Shown: positions 9,268 to 17,907, numbered from the stretch's first letter. The stretch is DNA of 50,078 bases from Armatimonadota bacterium (GCA_017993055.1 JAGONM010000002.1:132821-182898); one strand, 5' to 3'. The notes: a model not told the origin generated them from the sequence alone. A program made the numbers and translations.

Positions 9268-9902
9268 CGTTCGCCTCCCGGTTGTGTGCTGAGTTCCAGC
9301 TTCCGCTCGACAATGGCGAGGATCTGCTGGTGAATCGTCTCGATATCACTCATAGCGTCCAGTATCGTAATGCGCTCGGGGTTCAGCGAAGCCTCTCGCA
9401 GGAAGCCCTGCCTCACTCTCTCATGATAGTTCAGGGCCTTGCGCTCCATCCTGTTCCATTCCTGTTGGCGCTTCAGTCCGGTCTCCGTGTCAATGTCGAG
9501 CAGAAACGTCATGTCCGGCTCGAGTCCGCCGGTGGCGAACGAGTTGAGTCGGCGGATGACGTCGAGATCAACTCCGCTTCCGTAGCCCTGATAGGCCACT
9601 GTGGAATCCGCGAATCGGTCGCAGATGACGACGCATCCCTGCGCGAGATGCGGTCGTATCACGGACTCGGTGTGCTGAGCGCGCGCCGCCTCGTAGAGCA
9701 GGACCTCCGTCCTGTCGGCGACCGAGTGGTCGGCGCCGTCGAGGAGGATCTTTCTGATCTCCTCGCCGACCGGATCGCCCCCCGGCTCTCTCGTGAGCTT
9801 GACCGATACTCCCCGTTCCAGTAAGGCGTCGGCCAGCAGTCGGGCCTGCGTGGACTTCCCGCAGCCTTCCGGTCCCTCCAGGGTGATGAAGCAGGACGGC
9901 AA
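9264..9902 (-). CDS. tmk: Thymidylate kinase
   Basis: Tmk phosphorylates dTMP to dTDP. The P-loop GPEGCGKST is at residues 10-18, the DR(F/Y) motif appears as CDRFADSTVAYQG near residue 95, and a LID segment follows near residue 150 (RQQEWNRMER). The length of 212 residues is normal. Translation begins with a TTG at 9902 preceded by AGGAGG five bases away. The gene is 9 nt downstream of the R3H/AAA gene and overlaps darA by 4 nt. ThyX, which makes the substrate, is encoded nearby on the other strand. Confidence 0.97.
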   Translation of the reverse strand: MPSCFITLEGPEGCGKSTQARLLADALLERGVSVKLTREPGGDPVGEEIRKILLDGADHSVADRTEVLLYEAARAQHTESVIRPHLAQGCVVICDRFADSTVAYQGYGSGVDLDVIRRLNSFATGGLEPDMTFLLDIDTETGLKRQQEWNRMERKALNYHERVRQGFLREASLNPERITILDAMSDIETIHQQILAIVERKLELSTQPGGER

Positions 9903-9911
9903 GCTGTCCTC

Positions 9912-11501
9912 CTATGGTCGCGATATGCGTACGTGTCGGTACGGCTCCGTGCCGATACTCTCCGAGACCAGACCGTGCTCTCCTGCAAGCTGGTGCTGGA
10001 GCCTGCGGACGTAGCTCGTCTGAGGCATCAGTTCGATATGGTCTTCGTCGCCGTCGAGAATCCGTTCGATCGCTGTCCTGGCCTGGGAGAGTGCGGCATC
10101 CTCGTCGCCGAAATCGGACACGCGGAAGATGGACCTGACGACGTTCGCGATCTGTGTGTAAGTATTGCTCTTGACGACGTAGACCGGGACATCGCCGGAT
10201 GATGCCTCGCGCAGCCTTGTGGGTTCCTTCCGAGAGTGCGCTTTGAGGGTTATCACGACGTCGGCGCTTCCCGCGTCCTTGGTGATGTAGGCAGGCACCT
10301 TCATCTCGCGTATCGCGCGTTCGAGTCGGTTCCTGCTGACCCCGTAGGGGAAGATACGCACTGTCGCGGGCAGGGGTTTTGTCCCTGATATCGGTTGCTC
10401 GTCCAGCGAGAGCTCCTCAACCGTTCTGGTCTCGATATCGGCCTGCTGAAGAACCTCGACCTCGCCCTCCGGGTTGCGGACTCGTATCTCGGGCCTGGGA
10501 GGCGATCCCCTGAGCAGTCGGTCTACCACCATCGCCACGTCGTGGTGGATCGCCAGCTTGTCCATGTCCATGATCTCGATGACGGCGTCGAACGTCGGTG
10601 GCGCTTTTCGCTCGAGCACGGTTTTCTGAGTACCCCGCCGCTTGGCCTCCTCGTCGCTCAGCGTCACCGCCTGGATTCCTCCGATGAGGTCCGATAGTGT
10701 GGGGTTCATGAGCAGGTTCTCCAGGGAGTTTCCGTGCGCGGTGCCGATGAGCTGTACGCCGCGCTCGGCGATCGTCCGCGCGGCAAATGCCTCCGCCTCC
10801 ACGCCGATCTCGTCAATGACCACGACCTGCGGCATGTGGTTCTCGACTGCCTCGATCATCACGGCGTGCTGCATTTCCGGTGTCGCGACCTGCATCCGGC
10901 GCGCGTGGCCGATCGCGGGGTGGGGGATGTCACCGTCCCCCGCGATCTCGTTTGAGGTATCGACGATCACCACCCGCTTCCTGAACTCGTCGCTCAGGAC
11001 CCGGGCGACCTCGCGCAGCTTGGTGGTCTTGCCGACGCCCGGTCGGCCCAGCAGCAGGATGCTCCTGCCGCTCTCGACAACGTCCCGGATAATGTCTATC
11101 GTGCCGTAGACCGCTCGACCTATCCGGCACGTCAGGCCGACGATCTTCGACTGGCGGTTGCGTATCGCCGATATGCGGTGTAGGGTTCGCTCGATTCCGG
11201 CGCGGTTGTCCTTGCCGAACTCGCCGACTCGTGACACGACGCAGTCAATGTCCTGCGGCGAAATCTCGATCTCGCAGAGTTCGAGGGTTCTTGTCGGAAA
11301 TCGCGCCTCAGCCGGACGCCCCAAGTCCATCACGATCTCCAGGAGGTCTTCTAGGTCCGGTTGCTTGTCGAGGCATTCGCGGATCGGCGGCGGCAGCACG
11401 TCAAGCAACTGGGCCAGATTGTCGGTAATCCTCTCCTGTCGCATCAGGATATAGTCCCCCAACAGGCGTCTCGCAGGAATCGTTGCGGGCGCCAGTTCCA
11501 T
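9912..11501 (-). CDS. R3H domain AAA ATPase (Ycf45 / SpoIIIAA-like)
   Basis: The 529-residue protein has an N-terminal helical region, a P-loop ATPase domain with Walker A GRPGVGKT at 152-159 and Walker B VVVIDEIG near 222-229, a middle region of unknown role, and a C-terminal R3H single-strand nucleic-acid-binding motif (R-x3-H in RRLQHQLAGEHG, followed by SESIGTEPYRHV). This matches the Ycf45/SpoIIIAA-related family in cyanobacteria and other phyla; no precise function is known. The start at 11501 is uncertain, and an ATG at 11444 (beginning MRQERITDNL) is an alternative with GGGGG upstream. It leads into tmk-darA-holB with a 9-nt gap, which suggests one transcript. Confidence 0.88.
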   Translation of the reverse strand: MELAPATIPARRLLGDYILMRQERITDNLAQLLDVLPPPIRECLDKQPDLEDLLEIVMDLGRPAEARFPTRTLELCEIEISPQDIDCVVSRVGEFGKDNRAGIERTLHRISAIRNRQSKIVGLTCRIGRAVYGTIDIIRDVVESGRSILLLGRPGVGKTTKLREVARVLSDEFRKRVVIVDTSNEIAGDGDIPHPAIGHARRMQVATPEMQHAVMIEAVENHMPQVVVIDEIGVEAEAFAARTIAERGVQLIGTAHGNSLENLLMNPTLSDLIGGIQAVTLSDEEAKRRGTQKTVLERKAPPTFDAVIEIMDMDKLAIHHDVAMVVDRLLRGSPPRPEIRVRNPEGEVEVLQQADIETRTVEELSLDEQPISGTKPLPATVRIFPYGVSRNRLERAIREMKVPAYITKDAGSADVVITLKAHSRKEPTRLREASSGDVPVYVVKSNTYTQIANVVRSIFRVSDFGDEDAALSQARTAIERILDGDEDHIELMPQTSYVRRLQHQLAGEHGLVSESIGTEPYRHVRISRP

Positions 11502-11671
11502 CGCAGCCTGTCTCTGTACGTTTCGACCAAGGACGCGGAATTCCTTTGCGAGGAGGTCGGCACAAGGACGGACTCCGGGAACGGCCGGTCACAGGGACTC
11601 GACCGATAGCGGGCAAGAGGTCATCACCGTCGGACGCCCTGCGAGTGCGAAACGGCCGTGCCACTTGTGAC

Positions 11672-11708
11672 AAGGGACAGCAACCCGGAGCGGGCCCTGC
11701 TGTCCCTT
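11672..11708. repeat. Intergenic palindrome, 11-bp stem with nested hairpin
   Basis: AAGGGACAGCA (11672-11682) and its exact reverse complement TGCTGTCCCTT (11698-11708) flank a 15-nt loop that itself can pair (CCCG with CGGG). It lies in the 232-nt gap between the pseudopilin cluster and the R3H/AAA gene. It could end the upstream transcript, but no T tract follows on either strand, so a REP-like dispersed repeat is equally possible. I found nothing else in this gap. Confidence 0.6.
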
Positions 11709-11733
11709 CGTTCGGCAAACTCGCCCAAGCTAT

Positions 11734-12435
11734 CTATGGGTTTGGCTTCGGTCCGGTGAGCCTCAGCCAGACCGCTCTGTCAGTCTGATTGTCCAGAAGA
11801 CCGTATCGGTCCGGCGTCATCGAACTGGCATGGCCGTCTATCCAGAGGACGCTTCCTGTGCCGTTGTGCCTGCCGGGGAACTTGCGCCCGTCATTGACGG
11901 TCGGATCCGGCGCGAATGCGCTTCCCCCCTGTCCCTGTCCGGGGGCGGGCTCCCAGTCACTTTCTGCGATGCGGACTGTCTGGGATGGATATTTCGCCTT
12001 TGACACCGAGTAGACGATAGGGTTGTTTCCCGCGTTGAGCCAGCCTCCGACGCGGCTGCTCATGCCGTACGACCTCTGGTAAGCCCATCCGAGCAGTTCT
12101 TCCTCGGCGGCGGCCGGACAGCGGAAAATCTTGCCGAGGTTGGCATTGTTGAACGTTCCGCCTTCAATCTGTCTGAGATAGGGGTCGAGAAGCGAGTACC
12201 ATATGCCCGTCATGGCATTGAAGGGGGCGCCCCAGGGGACCAGCACGTCGCCCCATGCGGATTGGTACATCTCGCATGCGACGCCCAACTGCTTCATGTT
12301 GTTCAGGCATGTAGTCTGTAGGGCTTTCGCTCTGACCTTGGCAAAAACGGGGAAGAGAATCGCCGCCAGAATGAGAATGATGGCGATGACAACCAGAAGC
12401 TCGATGAGGGTGAATCCTCGCTGGGTTCTGCGCAT
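11734..12435 (-). CDS. Pseudopilin-like secreted protein, H-X9-DG type (paralogue A)
   Basis: The 233-residue product begins with a type III (prepilin) signal, MRRTQRG then [12 protein letters not shown], to be cut by a PilD-like peptidase after Gly7 and N-methylated; Glu5 of the mature form is present. The C-terminal half has RHNGTGSVLWIDGHAS, the H-X9-DG motif of the processing-associated/DUF1559 group abundant in Planctomycetes and Armatimonadetes. Its role is probably as an exported pilus- or T2SS-like component, but it is unproven. The ATG at 12435 has GGAGG eight bases upstream. The C terminus [12 protein letters not shown] is shared with paralogue B. It is the last of three genes on one strand. 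Confidence 0.9.
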   Translation of the reverse strand: MRRTQRGFTLIELLVVIAIILILAAILFPVFAKVRAKALQTTCLNNMKQLGVACEMYQSAWGDVLVPWGAPFNAMTGIWYSLLDPYLRQIEGGTFNNANLGKIFRCPAAAEEELLGWAYQRSYGMSSRVGGWLNAGNNPIVYSVSKAKYPSQTVRIAESDWEPAPGQGQGGSAFAPDPTVNDGRKFPGRHNGTGSVLWIDGHASSMTPDRYGLLDNQTDRAVWLRLTGPKPNP

Positions 12436-12526
12436 CGTCGTGTCCTCCAGGTAAGAGTTAGAGGAATCTGAGCGACGGACATCTCTGAGGATGCCCGCCG
12501 CCCTCAACAAACCGAGCAATGCGTGC

Positions 12527-13249
12527 CTACGAAGGGTTCGGTTTGGGACCAGTCAGTCGTAGCCACACCGCAGAGGCTCGGGTGTACCCGGCCGGCGCGA
12601 GGTACGTCGCCATTGTCATGGTTGACACGTGGCCGTCAATCCACAGCACGCAGCCTTGGTCGTTGTGCCTGGTTGCGAATCTGTGGCATGTCGGATCATT
12701 GTCAACGTAGGCCGAAGGCAACGCGGCAAAGAACGATCCGCCGACGGCTCTCCACTCGGTTTCTGCGATTCGTATCGTCTGTGACGGATACTTGGCTTTG
12801 GAGGTGGAGACGACTATGGCCTGCGCCGGCGTCGGGTTGACGGCCTGCCAGCCGCCGCAGTACGTGTTCATGCCGTATGAGCGCTCGAAAGCCCAGCCCG
12901 CAATCTCTTCTTCCTGCGCGGCGGGGCATCTGAACAGCTTGCCGAGATTGCCGGCAACGGCCATGTTATCGGCTGTGATCTGCTTCAGGTAAGGGTTGAG
13001 CAGCATAGGCCACATGCCGTTTGGTGTCCATGCGAACGGAGCGCCGTACGGTACCAGGACGTCACCCCAGGCGCTCTGGTACATCTCGCACGCGATGCCG
13101 AGCTGCTTCAGGTTGTTGAGGCACGTTGTCTGCAGTGCCTTCGACCTGACTTTCGCAAACACCGGGAACAGGATGGCGGCCAGTATAAGGATGATTGCGA
13201 TTACAACCAGCAGTTCAATAAGGGTGAAACCCCTTTGTCTGCGAACCAT
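12527..13249 (-). CDS. Pseudopilin-like secreted protein, H-X9-DG type (paralogue B)
   Basis: This 240-residue protein is a close paralogue of A: both share [47 protein letters not shown] blocks, the RCPAA-EEE segment and the C-terminal LTGPKPNP. The prepilin signal (MVRRQRG before FTLIEL) and the H-X9-DG motif ([16 protein letters not shown]) are intact. The ATG at 13249 has GGGAGG about seven bases upstream. A and B are a tandem duplication that has diverged mainly in the middle. Two conserved cysteines (in TTCLNN and RCPAA) may form a disulfide. Confidence 0.9.
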   Translation of the reverse strand: MVRRQRGFTLIELLVVIAIILILAAILFPVFAKVRSKALQTTCLNNLKQLGIACEMYQSAWGDVLVPYGAPFAWTPNGMWPMLLNPYLKQITADNMAVAGNLGKLFRCPAAQEEEIAGWAFERSYGMNTYCGGWQAVNPTPAQAIVVSTSKAKYPSQTIRIAETEWRAVGGSFFAALPSAYVDNDPTCHRFATRHNDQGCVLWIDGHVSTMTMATYLAPAGYTRASAVWLRLTGPKPNPS

Positions 13250-13291
13250 TTTGATTTACCTCCCATCACTCCGATTCACATCGGGTGGTCA

Positions 13292-13322
13292 GGCAGGAGC
13301 GGCCACAAGGACTGCTCCTGCC
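13292..13322 (-). terminator. Strong hairpin between pseudopilin genes C and B
   Basis: GGCAGGAGC (13292-13300) pairs perfectly with GCTCCTGCC (13314-13322) across a 13-nt loop. It lies downstream of pseudopilin C and upstream of B on the transcribed strand. No T tract follows, so it may be a partial terminator or an mRNA-stabilising stem that sets the C to A/B expression ratio. Confidence 0.55.
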
Positions 13323-13360
13323 GCTAGTCTCATCAGCGCAAGCGGACGATGCCTCGCCTG

Positions 13361-14191
13361 CTAGTAGTATATGGGCTTGTCCTTGATAACATCCCACAGC
13401 TTGTTGTTGAGGGCCGCGCCTCTGCGGCTGCCGCTCTTCAGCCAGCGGTTGTTGGTAACGAGGTCTTGGGCATCGAACGCCTTGACATGCCCGTCGCAGA
13501 ACGCGACGTTTGTCTTGTCGTTGTGCCTGGGGCTGACGAACAGGGAGTTCTCCGCGATTTGTGCCCCAAGTGTGTTGTCGCCGACCGGAGTATTCGCATA
13601 GGGCGGGAACGCCCAGATTGACCTGCCTTCAACCAGCAGAATCGTGTCCGAGCTGCTCTCGAGGCGGGATACCCTGGTCGCGGCTGATCTGAACTGCCAG
13701 GAGCCGTACTGCGACGGATTGGTTAGACCTCCGCCGGTCGAGCGAGGGTTGATCGGCAGTCCGAGATATAGGAAGTTATAGCCGTAACTGTGCCAGTCGG
13801 GAGGCAGGTTGTATACCTTCCATTTCCTCTCGCGTTCGGCGCAGTTGAACACGCCTCCCATCAAGCCCTCGGGGCCGTTGACGATGGAACCCTTTTGTAC
13901 GTAAGGGTCAATCCGTTCGACCCATGTCGCTCCGACCGCATTGGCAGAGATGTTCTTCTCGCCGGCTGTCGGGGTGGATGGCCATCTGGTGCACGGGAAC
14001 TTGTCGTCGTTATCTCCCGCGTACGATAGAATCGACTTCGAGAGCTGGCCCATATTCGCCATACAACTGCTCGCTCGGGCCTTGGCTCTGGCGGCTGCGA
14101 AGACCGGGAACAGTATAGCAGCCAGGATAGCGATGATTGCTATGACGACCAGCAGTTCGATCAGTGTGAATCCTTTCCTGTCTCTGATCAT
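13361..14191 (-). CDS. Pseudopilin-like secreted protein, DUF1559/H-X9-DG type (paralogue C)
   Basis: This 276-residue protein is the first and most divergent of the three. The prepilin signal is MIRDRKG before [20 protein letters not shown], followed by [19 protein letters not shown], a typical DUF1559 start. The H-X9-DG motif is [27 protein letters not shown] lies just before the ATG at 14191, one of the best ribosome binding sites in the window. A clear promoter sits about 180 nt upstream. The C terminus (KDKPIYY) differs from A and B. The function is inferred only: an exported subunit assembled by type IV pilus or T2SS-like machinery encoded elsewhere. Confidence 0.9.
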   Translation of the reverse strand: MIRDRKGFTLIELLVVIAIIAILAAILFPVFAAARAKARASSCMANMGQLSKSILSYAGDNDDKFPCTRWPSTPTAGEKNISANAVGATWVERIDPYVQKGSIVNGPEGLMGGVFNCAERERKWKVYNLPPDWHSYGYNFLYLGLPINPRSTGGGLTNPSQYGSWQFRSAATRVSRLESSSDTILLVEGRSIWAFPPYANTPVGDNTLGAQIAENSLFVSPRHNDKTNVAFCDGHVKAFDAQDLVTNNRWLKSGSRRGAALNNKLWDVIKDKPIYY

Positions 14192-14309
14192 GAGTCACCT
14201 CCTCCTTCAAGGTGTGAAATGATGGCGGATGCCTGAAGCAGTACATCACCGAACCTGCGATGATACTCTTCGCTCCAATGACAATAACGGATTTGGTCGG
14301 ACAAAGGTT

Positions 14310-14338
14310 ACGCCCCTGCAGGAGAAACGCCGGGGCGT
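14310..14338 (-). promoter_or_regulatory. Leader hairpin upstream of pseudopilin C
   Basis: ACGCCCC (14310-14316) and GGGGCGT (14332-14338) form a 7-bp stem in the 177-nt leader between the mapped promoter and the ATG at 14191. The leader is long for this genome. It does not match any riboswitch consensus I can recall, including GEMM (c-di-GMP), so this is only a structured 5' UTR candidate. Confidence 0.4.
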
Positions 14339-14374
14339 GCGCGTAAACCTCTGAAAACCAATTATTCCACGCAC

Positions 14375-14403
14375 AATCTAGCATACGCGGATCGTTTTGT
14401 CAA
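14375..14403 (-). promoter_or_regulatory. Promoter of the pseudopilin cluster
   Basis: On the minus strand, a perfect TTGACA (14403-14398) is separated by 17 bp from TAGATT (14380-14375). Transcription should start near 14368 and read the three pseudopilin genes. The strength of the -35 box suggests high expression. Confidence 0.8.
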
Positions 14404-14461
14404 GGAAGTTTTTGCCCCTGTAACCGAGGATTCCTTCGCGGTATTTCCGCGGCGATACGTG

Positions 14462-15193
14462 CTACCCCAGAGCCGAAATCAGTATCGCCGAGGCCGCTAT
14501 CGCGGCCGTCTCGGTTCTCAGCGTTCGTGCCCCAAGTGATATCGGTGTCGCCCCGGACTCTCTTGCCGCTTCGACTTCCCCGGCCGTGAGTCCGCCTTCG
14601 GGTCCGACTATCATCGTGACCCGAGTCTCACCCCTTAGACGAGGTAGCATCGAAAACAGTTCCACATCCCGTTCCCGTTCCCAAGCGACGAGAACGGCGC
14701 CTGAGCCTAGCGTCCGGTCCAGTGCCTCTCGATACTCGAGAACGCTCTCGACGGAAGGCAGGCGGACCCTGCCGGACTGCTCGGCCGCCTCCCTGACTAT
14801 TGCCCGCCATCGTTCCATCTTCGCTTCCACCTTGTCTGAGGCGATTCTGGCGACAGAGCGTTCGGTTGTCGTTACAATGAACTCAGCGGCCCCAAGCTCG
14901 GTGCACTTCTGGAGGATAAGATCGAGCTTGTCGCTTCTGGGAAGGCTCTGGATGATCGCAAGGCTGACGCGCGGCTCGGTGTCAGGGCAAGATGTGTCCA
15001 GTACTCGGGCGGCCGGCCGGCCTGACTCGTCGAGTTCGATCTCGACGCCGTACTCCCGTCCGGATCCATCGAAGATCGCCGCGCGGTCGCCGGGCTTCAT
15101 GCGGAGTACGTTCCGCAGCTGCCGCTGCTGATCCTGCGAGAACGATGCTCGACCCGCCGCGATGCTGTTTTGGGGGACGTAGAATCTGTGCAT
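14462..15193 (-). CDS. rsmE: 16S rRNA (uracil(1498)-N(3))-methyltransferase RsmE
   Basis: RsmE methylates U1498 in helix 44 of 16S rRNA using SAM. The 243-residue SPOUT-class protein has an N-terminal PUA-like domain (MHRFYVP; LRNVLRMKPGD; FDGSGREY) and a knotted C-terminal domain with CTELGAAEFIVTTTERSV, IVGPEGGLTAGEVEAA and SLGARTLRTETAA, all family motifs. The ATG at 15193 is chosen because the family begins with M-R-F/Y; an in-frame extension to 15226 would add 11 residues. It stands alone between the pseudopilin promoter and the CBS-GGDEF gene. Confidence 0.96.
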   Translation of the reverse strand: MHRFYVPQNSIAAGRASFSQDQQRQLRNVLRMKPGDRAAIFDGSGREYGVEIELDESGRPAARVLDTSCPDTEPRVSLAIIQSLPRSDKLDLILQKCTELGAAEFIVTTTERSVARIASDKVEAKMERWRAIVREAAEQSGRVRLPSVESVLEYREALDRTLGSGAVLVAWERERDVELFSMLPRLRGETRVTMIVGPEGGLTAGEVEAARESGATPISLGARTLRTETAAIAASAILISALG

Positions 15194-15397
15194 GGTCGTA
15201 GAGTCCGCGGCACGGGTCGACCTCACCGTTGACCCCGGTATGCCCCACTAACGCCCGTGCTTGCTCTGCCGAAAACGACTACACACGAACGAAGATGTGT
15301 TCCGCGGCGGTGTGCGGGACTCCTCCTGCGATAGCCGGGGTGTCTCGGAGGTTCTTTTGTGCGGAGGATATCTTGATGAACGGTCAGTGCGCGGGAC

Positions 15398-16696
15398 TCA
15401 GATGATGCCGGACAGCTGGCGGTTGACCGCGTCGAGGAGTGCGGCGGCGGTCGTGCGGTATCTGTCCTGCCTCACGATCGCGCTGCCGGTCAGCCTGATC
15501 TCGGTCTGAGGCGTCACCAACACGGCCTCGACGAGCACGACCTCGTCCCCCAGTCCGCTGTTTATCGGATGCACGCTGTCCACAACGATGCCGTAGCCTT
15601 CGGGAAGGAACTTGTGTATCGCGCCGGCAACCGCCTCCCCGACCAGGCGGAGTGCGTTGTTTCCCAGAGCGAATCCGCCGGAGACCTGAGACTCGGTGAC
15701 GTCTCCGTGAGCAAGGTGCACTTCCACCCGGGCGATTGAGCCGCTTTCCCAGGAAAAGTTGAGCGATCTGATCTCGAGCCGCGTGCCGACCGTCGGCTTA
15801 TCGTGCTCCGATGCGGGCTCGATCGCGGCTGCAGCGGGCCGTTCAGCGGCGCGAGCGGCCTGGGTTGCCGTTGCGGCCGCGCCGGGTTTGTTTTCGGTGC
15901 AGGCTTTGCTCGCGAGGTTGATCAGGTTGTCCAGGGTGGCCGCATAGTGCATGTCCTCGCGTTCCTTCGTGCGCTTGCCGCCGAAAATCCCGAATGAAGC
16001 GGTAACCGGCTCGGGGAGTTCGTGGTTGACGGCGTTCCTGAGCTTCCCGTCGAGCAGAGCTGCCAGTTCGCGGGCGTCGTCCCGGTTTCTCAGGGTAACG
16101 ATCGCGAACTCGTCGCCTGCGTAGCGGCAGAGCATGTCCGTGTCCTCGTCGGTGTTCGCCAGCAGAACGTCGGCAACGTGTTTCAGCACCTTGTCGCCGA
16201 CGATATGTCCGTACTGCTTATTGAAGTGGCCGAACCTGTCCAGGTCTACGAATATGACGGTAATCTCCGAGCCGCCCTTGAGTGCCGCGATTCCCCAGTC
16301 TCGCATAGCGTCAGCTCTCGGGAGTCTCGTCAGTTCGTCGAGTGACTTTCCGAGTTCCGGCAGCAGCATGGCGGCGGTGACGACTCCGATCAGCCGGCCG
16401 TCCTGAACCACGAGCAGTCGTTCGGCGGCGGTCTTGGCCATCAGGTCGGCGGCGTTGGAGACGCTCAGTTCTGGAGGTATGGTCACGAACTCGCGGTCCA
16501 TCACGTGCTCGATGGGGATGTCGTTGTCCTTGCCGAGAAGGTTCATGTGTTCGACGACGCCGACGATGCGCTCGCCTTCGATGACCGGCAGCCCGCTGAC
16601 ATTATGGTTCTTCATAAGGAGAATAGCGGTCTTTACCTTGTTTTCGGGACCAAGTGAGACGCCGTCCCCGGCCATAATATCGCGAACTGTGCCCAT
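15398..16696 (-). CDS. Two CBS domains plus GGDEF-type domain and an unassigned C-terminal domain
   Basis: The 432-residue cytosolic protein has two CBS repeats (about 5-57 and 65-115), a diguanylate-cyclase-like domain (about 120-270), an Ala-rich linker (275-310) and a conserved-looking C-terminal domain (312-432) that I cannot assign. In the cyclase domain the substrate region DLDRFGHFNKQYGHIVGD is good, but the signature reads YAGDEF rather than GGDEF and no RxxD inhibitory site precedes it. Some AGDEF enzymes are active, so it may still make c-di-GMP, with adenine nucleotides sensed by the CBS pair. There is no transmembrane segment. The ATG at 16696 lacks a clear ribosome binding site. 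Divergent from the phosphoesterase gene. Confidence 0.88.
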   Translation of the reverse strand: MGTVRDIMAGDGVSLGPENKVKTAILLMKNHNVSGLPVIEGERIVGVVEHMNLLGKDNDIPIEHVMDREFVTIPPELSVSNAADLMAKTAAERLLVVQDGRLIGVVTAAMLLPELGKSLDELTRLPRADAMRDWGIAALKGGSEITVIFVDLDRFGHFNKQYGHIVGDKVLKHVADVLLANTDEDTDMLCRYAGDEFAIVTLRNRDDARELAALLDGKLRNAVNHELPEPVTASFGIFGGKRTKEREDMHYAATLDNLINLASKACTENKPGAAATATQAARAAERPAAAAIEPASEHDKPTVGTRLEIRSLNFSWESGSIARVEVHLAHGDVTESQVSGGFALGNNALRLVGEAVAGAIHKFLPEGYGIVVDSVHPINSGLGDEVVLVEAVLVTPQTEIRLTGSAIVRQDRYRTTAAALLDAVNRQLSGII

Positions 16697-16846
16697 GAGG
16701 TGGAAGGAACCTTTCGTGAAGTTATGTGCAAGTTACCCTGCTGTAGTATATCACGCTTGGCAGGAATTGTGTACCCGCAGAAATACGGGATTGAAGGTTG
16801 TTACGGGGCAATCGGAGTAATGAGTGCCATGGGTAGCGGAGGCCAT

Positions 16847-17338
16847 ATGATGTCCGAAAAGGGTTTCCTGAAAGAGTATACGGAGAAGCGTCAGTTCGAC
16901 AAGACGCCTGAACCCGTGCCGGAGGTTCGGGATACCGGCCTGCGCCGTTTTGTGGTGCAGGAGCACCATGCGTCCAGGCTGCACTGGGATTTCCGGCTTG
17001 AGATGGACGGCGTGCTGAAGAGCTGGGCCGTTCCCAAAGGCCCTCCTGAGGAGTCAGGCGTGCGGCGACTGGCCGTGCAGACGGAGGACCACCCCGTGGC
17101 GTACATCGACTTCGAGGGCGAGATAGAAGAGGGCCAGTACGGCGCGGGATCCGTGATGATCTGGGATACAGGCACGTACGATCTTGAGGAGAGGGACGAG
17201 AAGAAGCTCGTGTTTGTCCTGCGCGGGGAGCGGCTCTCGGGCGACTATGTACTTGTCCACACCGGGGACGAAAACTGGCTGATGCTCAAACGGAAGCATG
17301 ACAGCGTGTCGGGGCAGGAAGAGAGCGATCGCGCGTAG
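16847..17338 (+). CDS. Stand-alone LigD-type DNA 3'-phosphoesterase
   Basis: This 163-residue protein is just the phosphoesterase module normally fused to NHEJ ligase LigD. It has FVVQEHHASRLHWDFRLE (HxxxxxHWDxRLE metal-binding core), the GVLKSWAVPKGPP strand, and the YIDFEGEIEEGQYGAGSV block, in the usual order. Family members remove 3' ribonucleotides or 3' phosphates from primer ends to give ligatable 3'-OH. No Ku, ligase D or polymerase is nearby; the window's ligase is the NAD type at 39943. I start at the ATG at 16847 (a second ATG follows at once at 16850), with GGAGG four to seven bases upstream. Confidence 0.92.
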   Translation: MMSEKGFLKEYTEKRQFDKTPEPVPEVRDTGLRRFVVQEHHASRLHWDFRLEMDGVLKSWAVPKGPPEESGVRRLAVQTEDHPVAYIDFEGEIEEGQYGAGSVMIWDTGTYDLEERDEKKLVFVLRGERLSGDYVLVHTGDENWLMLKRKHDSVSGQEESDRA

Positions 17339-17417
17339 AAGGTATTTTGGAAGGGCATGATCTACCGACAAGATGCTTCATGCGCTTTGCGGAGTGTGCC
17401 TGGGAGGTCATGCTGTC

Positions 17418-17816
17418 ATGCTTGAGATCAACGGAATCAGGGAAGGCCGGTGGATCGTCGGCGATCTCGGCAACAACCGCGGCATCCACACCGCCAGACT
17501 GGCCGGAAGCCTTGACGAGCACACGGTTGGGCAGCTTCGGGAGATGTCCGAGGTGGTTTTCGATCAGAAGGGCTTCTCGATCGGGGACGACTTTCTCATC
17601 GACTTGGGTGCTGTAACCGAGATTGACCACGTCGGCTTGGCGGCTCTGATCGGCATTCTGATCGCGCTGTCCGCCAAGGCTGGGAGTCTCGGTCTGGTAC
17701 TTCCGGAAGAGCATCCCGTGAAGCGTGCGCTTCAAGTTACCGGTCTTGAACGCGCCTTCGACATATTCGACGATCAGGCCGCAGCCTACGAGAAACTGGC
17801 CGCGGCGACCGACTAG
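17418..17816 (+). CDS. STAS domain protein, anti-sigma antagonist-like, without the usual phospho-serine
   Basis: The 132-residue protein fits the STAS fold: a strand-rich start, LIDLGAVTEIDHVGLAALIGIL in the centre (about 64-85), then a second half ending in VTGLERAFDIFDD. In SpoIIAA/RsbV proteins the central motif is D-S-x-G with the Ser phosphorylated by a switch kinase; here it reads IDHVGLAAL with no serine, so partner switching by phosphorylation is unlikely. It may act as a constitutive binding module. The start at 17418 is supported by GGAGG about ten bases upstream. It is 79 nt after the phosphoesterase gene and upstream of tRNA-Lys. Confidence 0.75.
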   Translation: MLEINGIREGRWIVGDLGNNRGIHTARLAGSLDEHTVGQLREMSEVVFDQKGFSIGDDFLIDLGAVTEIDHVGLAALIGILIALSAKAGSLGLVLPEEHPVKRALQVTGLERAFDIFDDQAAAYEKLAAATD

Positions 17817-17867
17817 CTAAGGCGGGTCGGGAGGGTTCTCCGGCGTGGTTCGCCATGAACACGACGG

Positions 17868-17896
17868 TTGAATCCTGGATGCGGATGTGATACAAT
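17868..17896 (+). promoter_or_regulatory. Promoter of tRNA-Lys
   Basis: TTGAAT (17868-17873), 17 bp, then TACAAT (17891-17896). Transcription from about 17903 gives only a five-base leader before the tRNA. Confidence 0.75.
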
Positions 17897-17907
17897 TCCG
17901 TATCTGT

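Noticed and set aside
14200-14368. Possible c-di-GMP (GEMM) or other riboswitch before pseudopilin C
   Set aside because: A stem is present but the conserved GEMM core and tetraloop-receptor sequence are not seen, so it is reported only as a structured leader.
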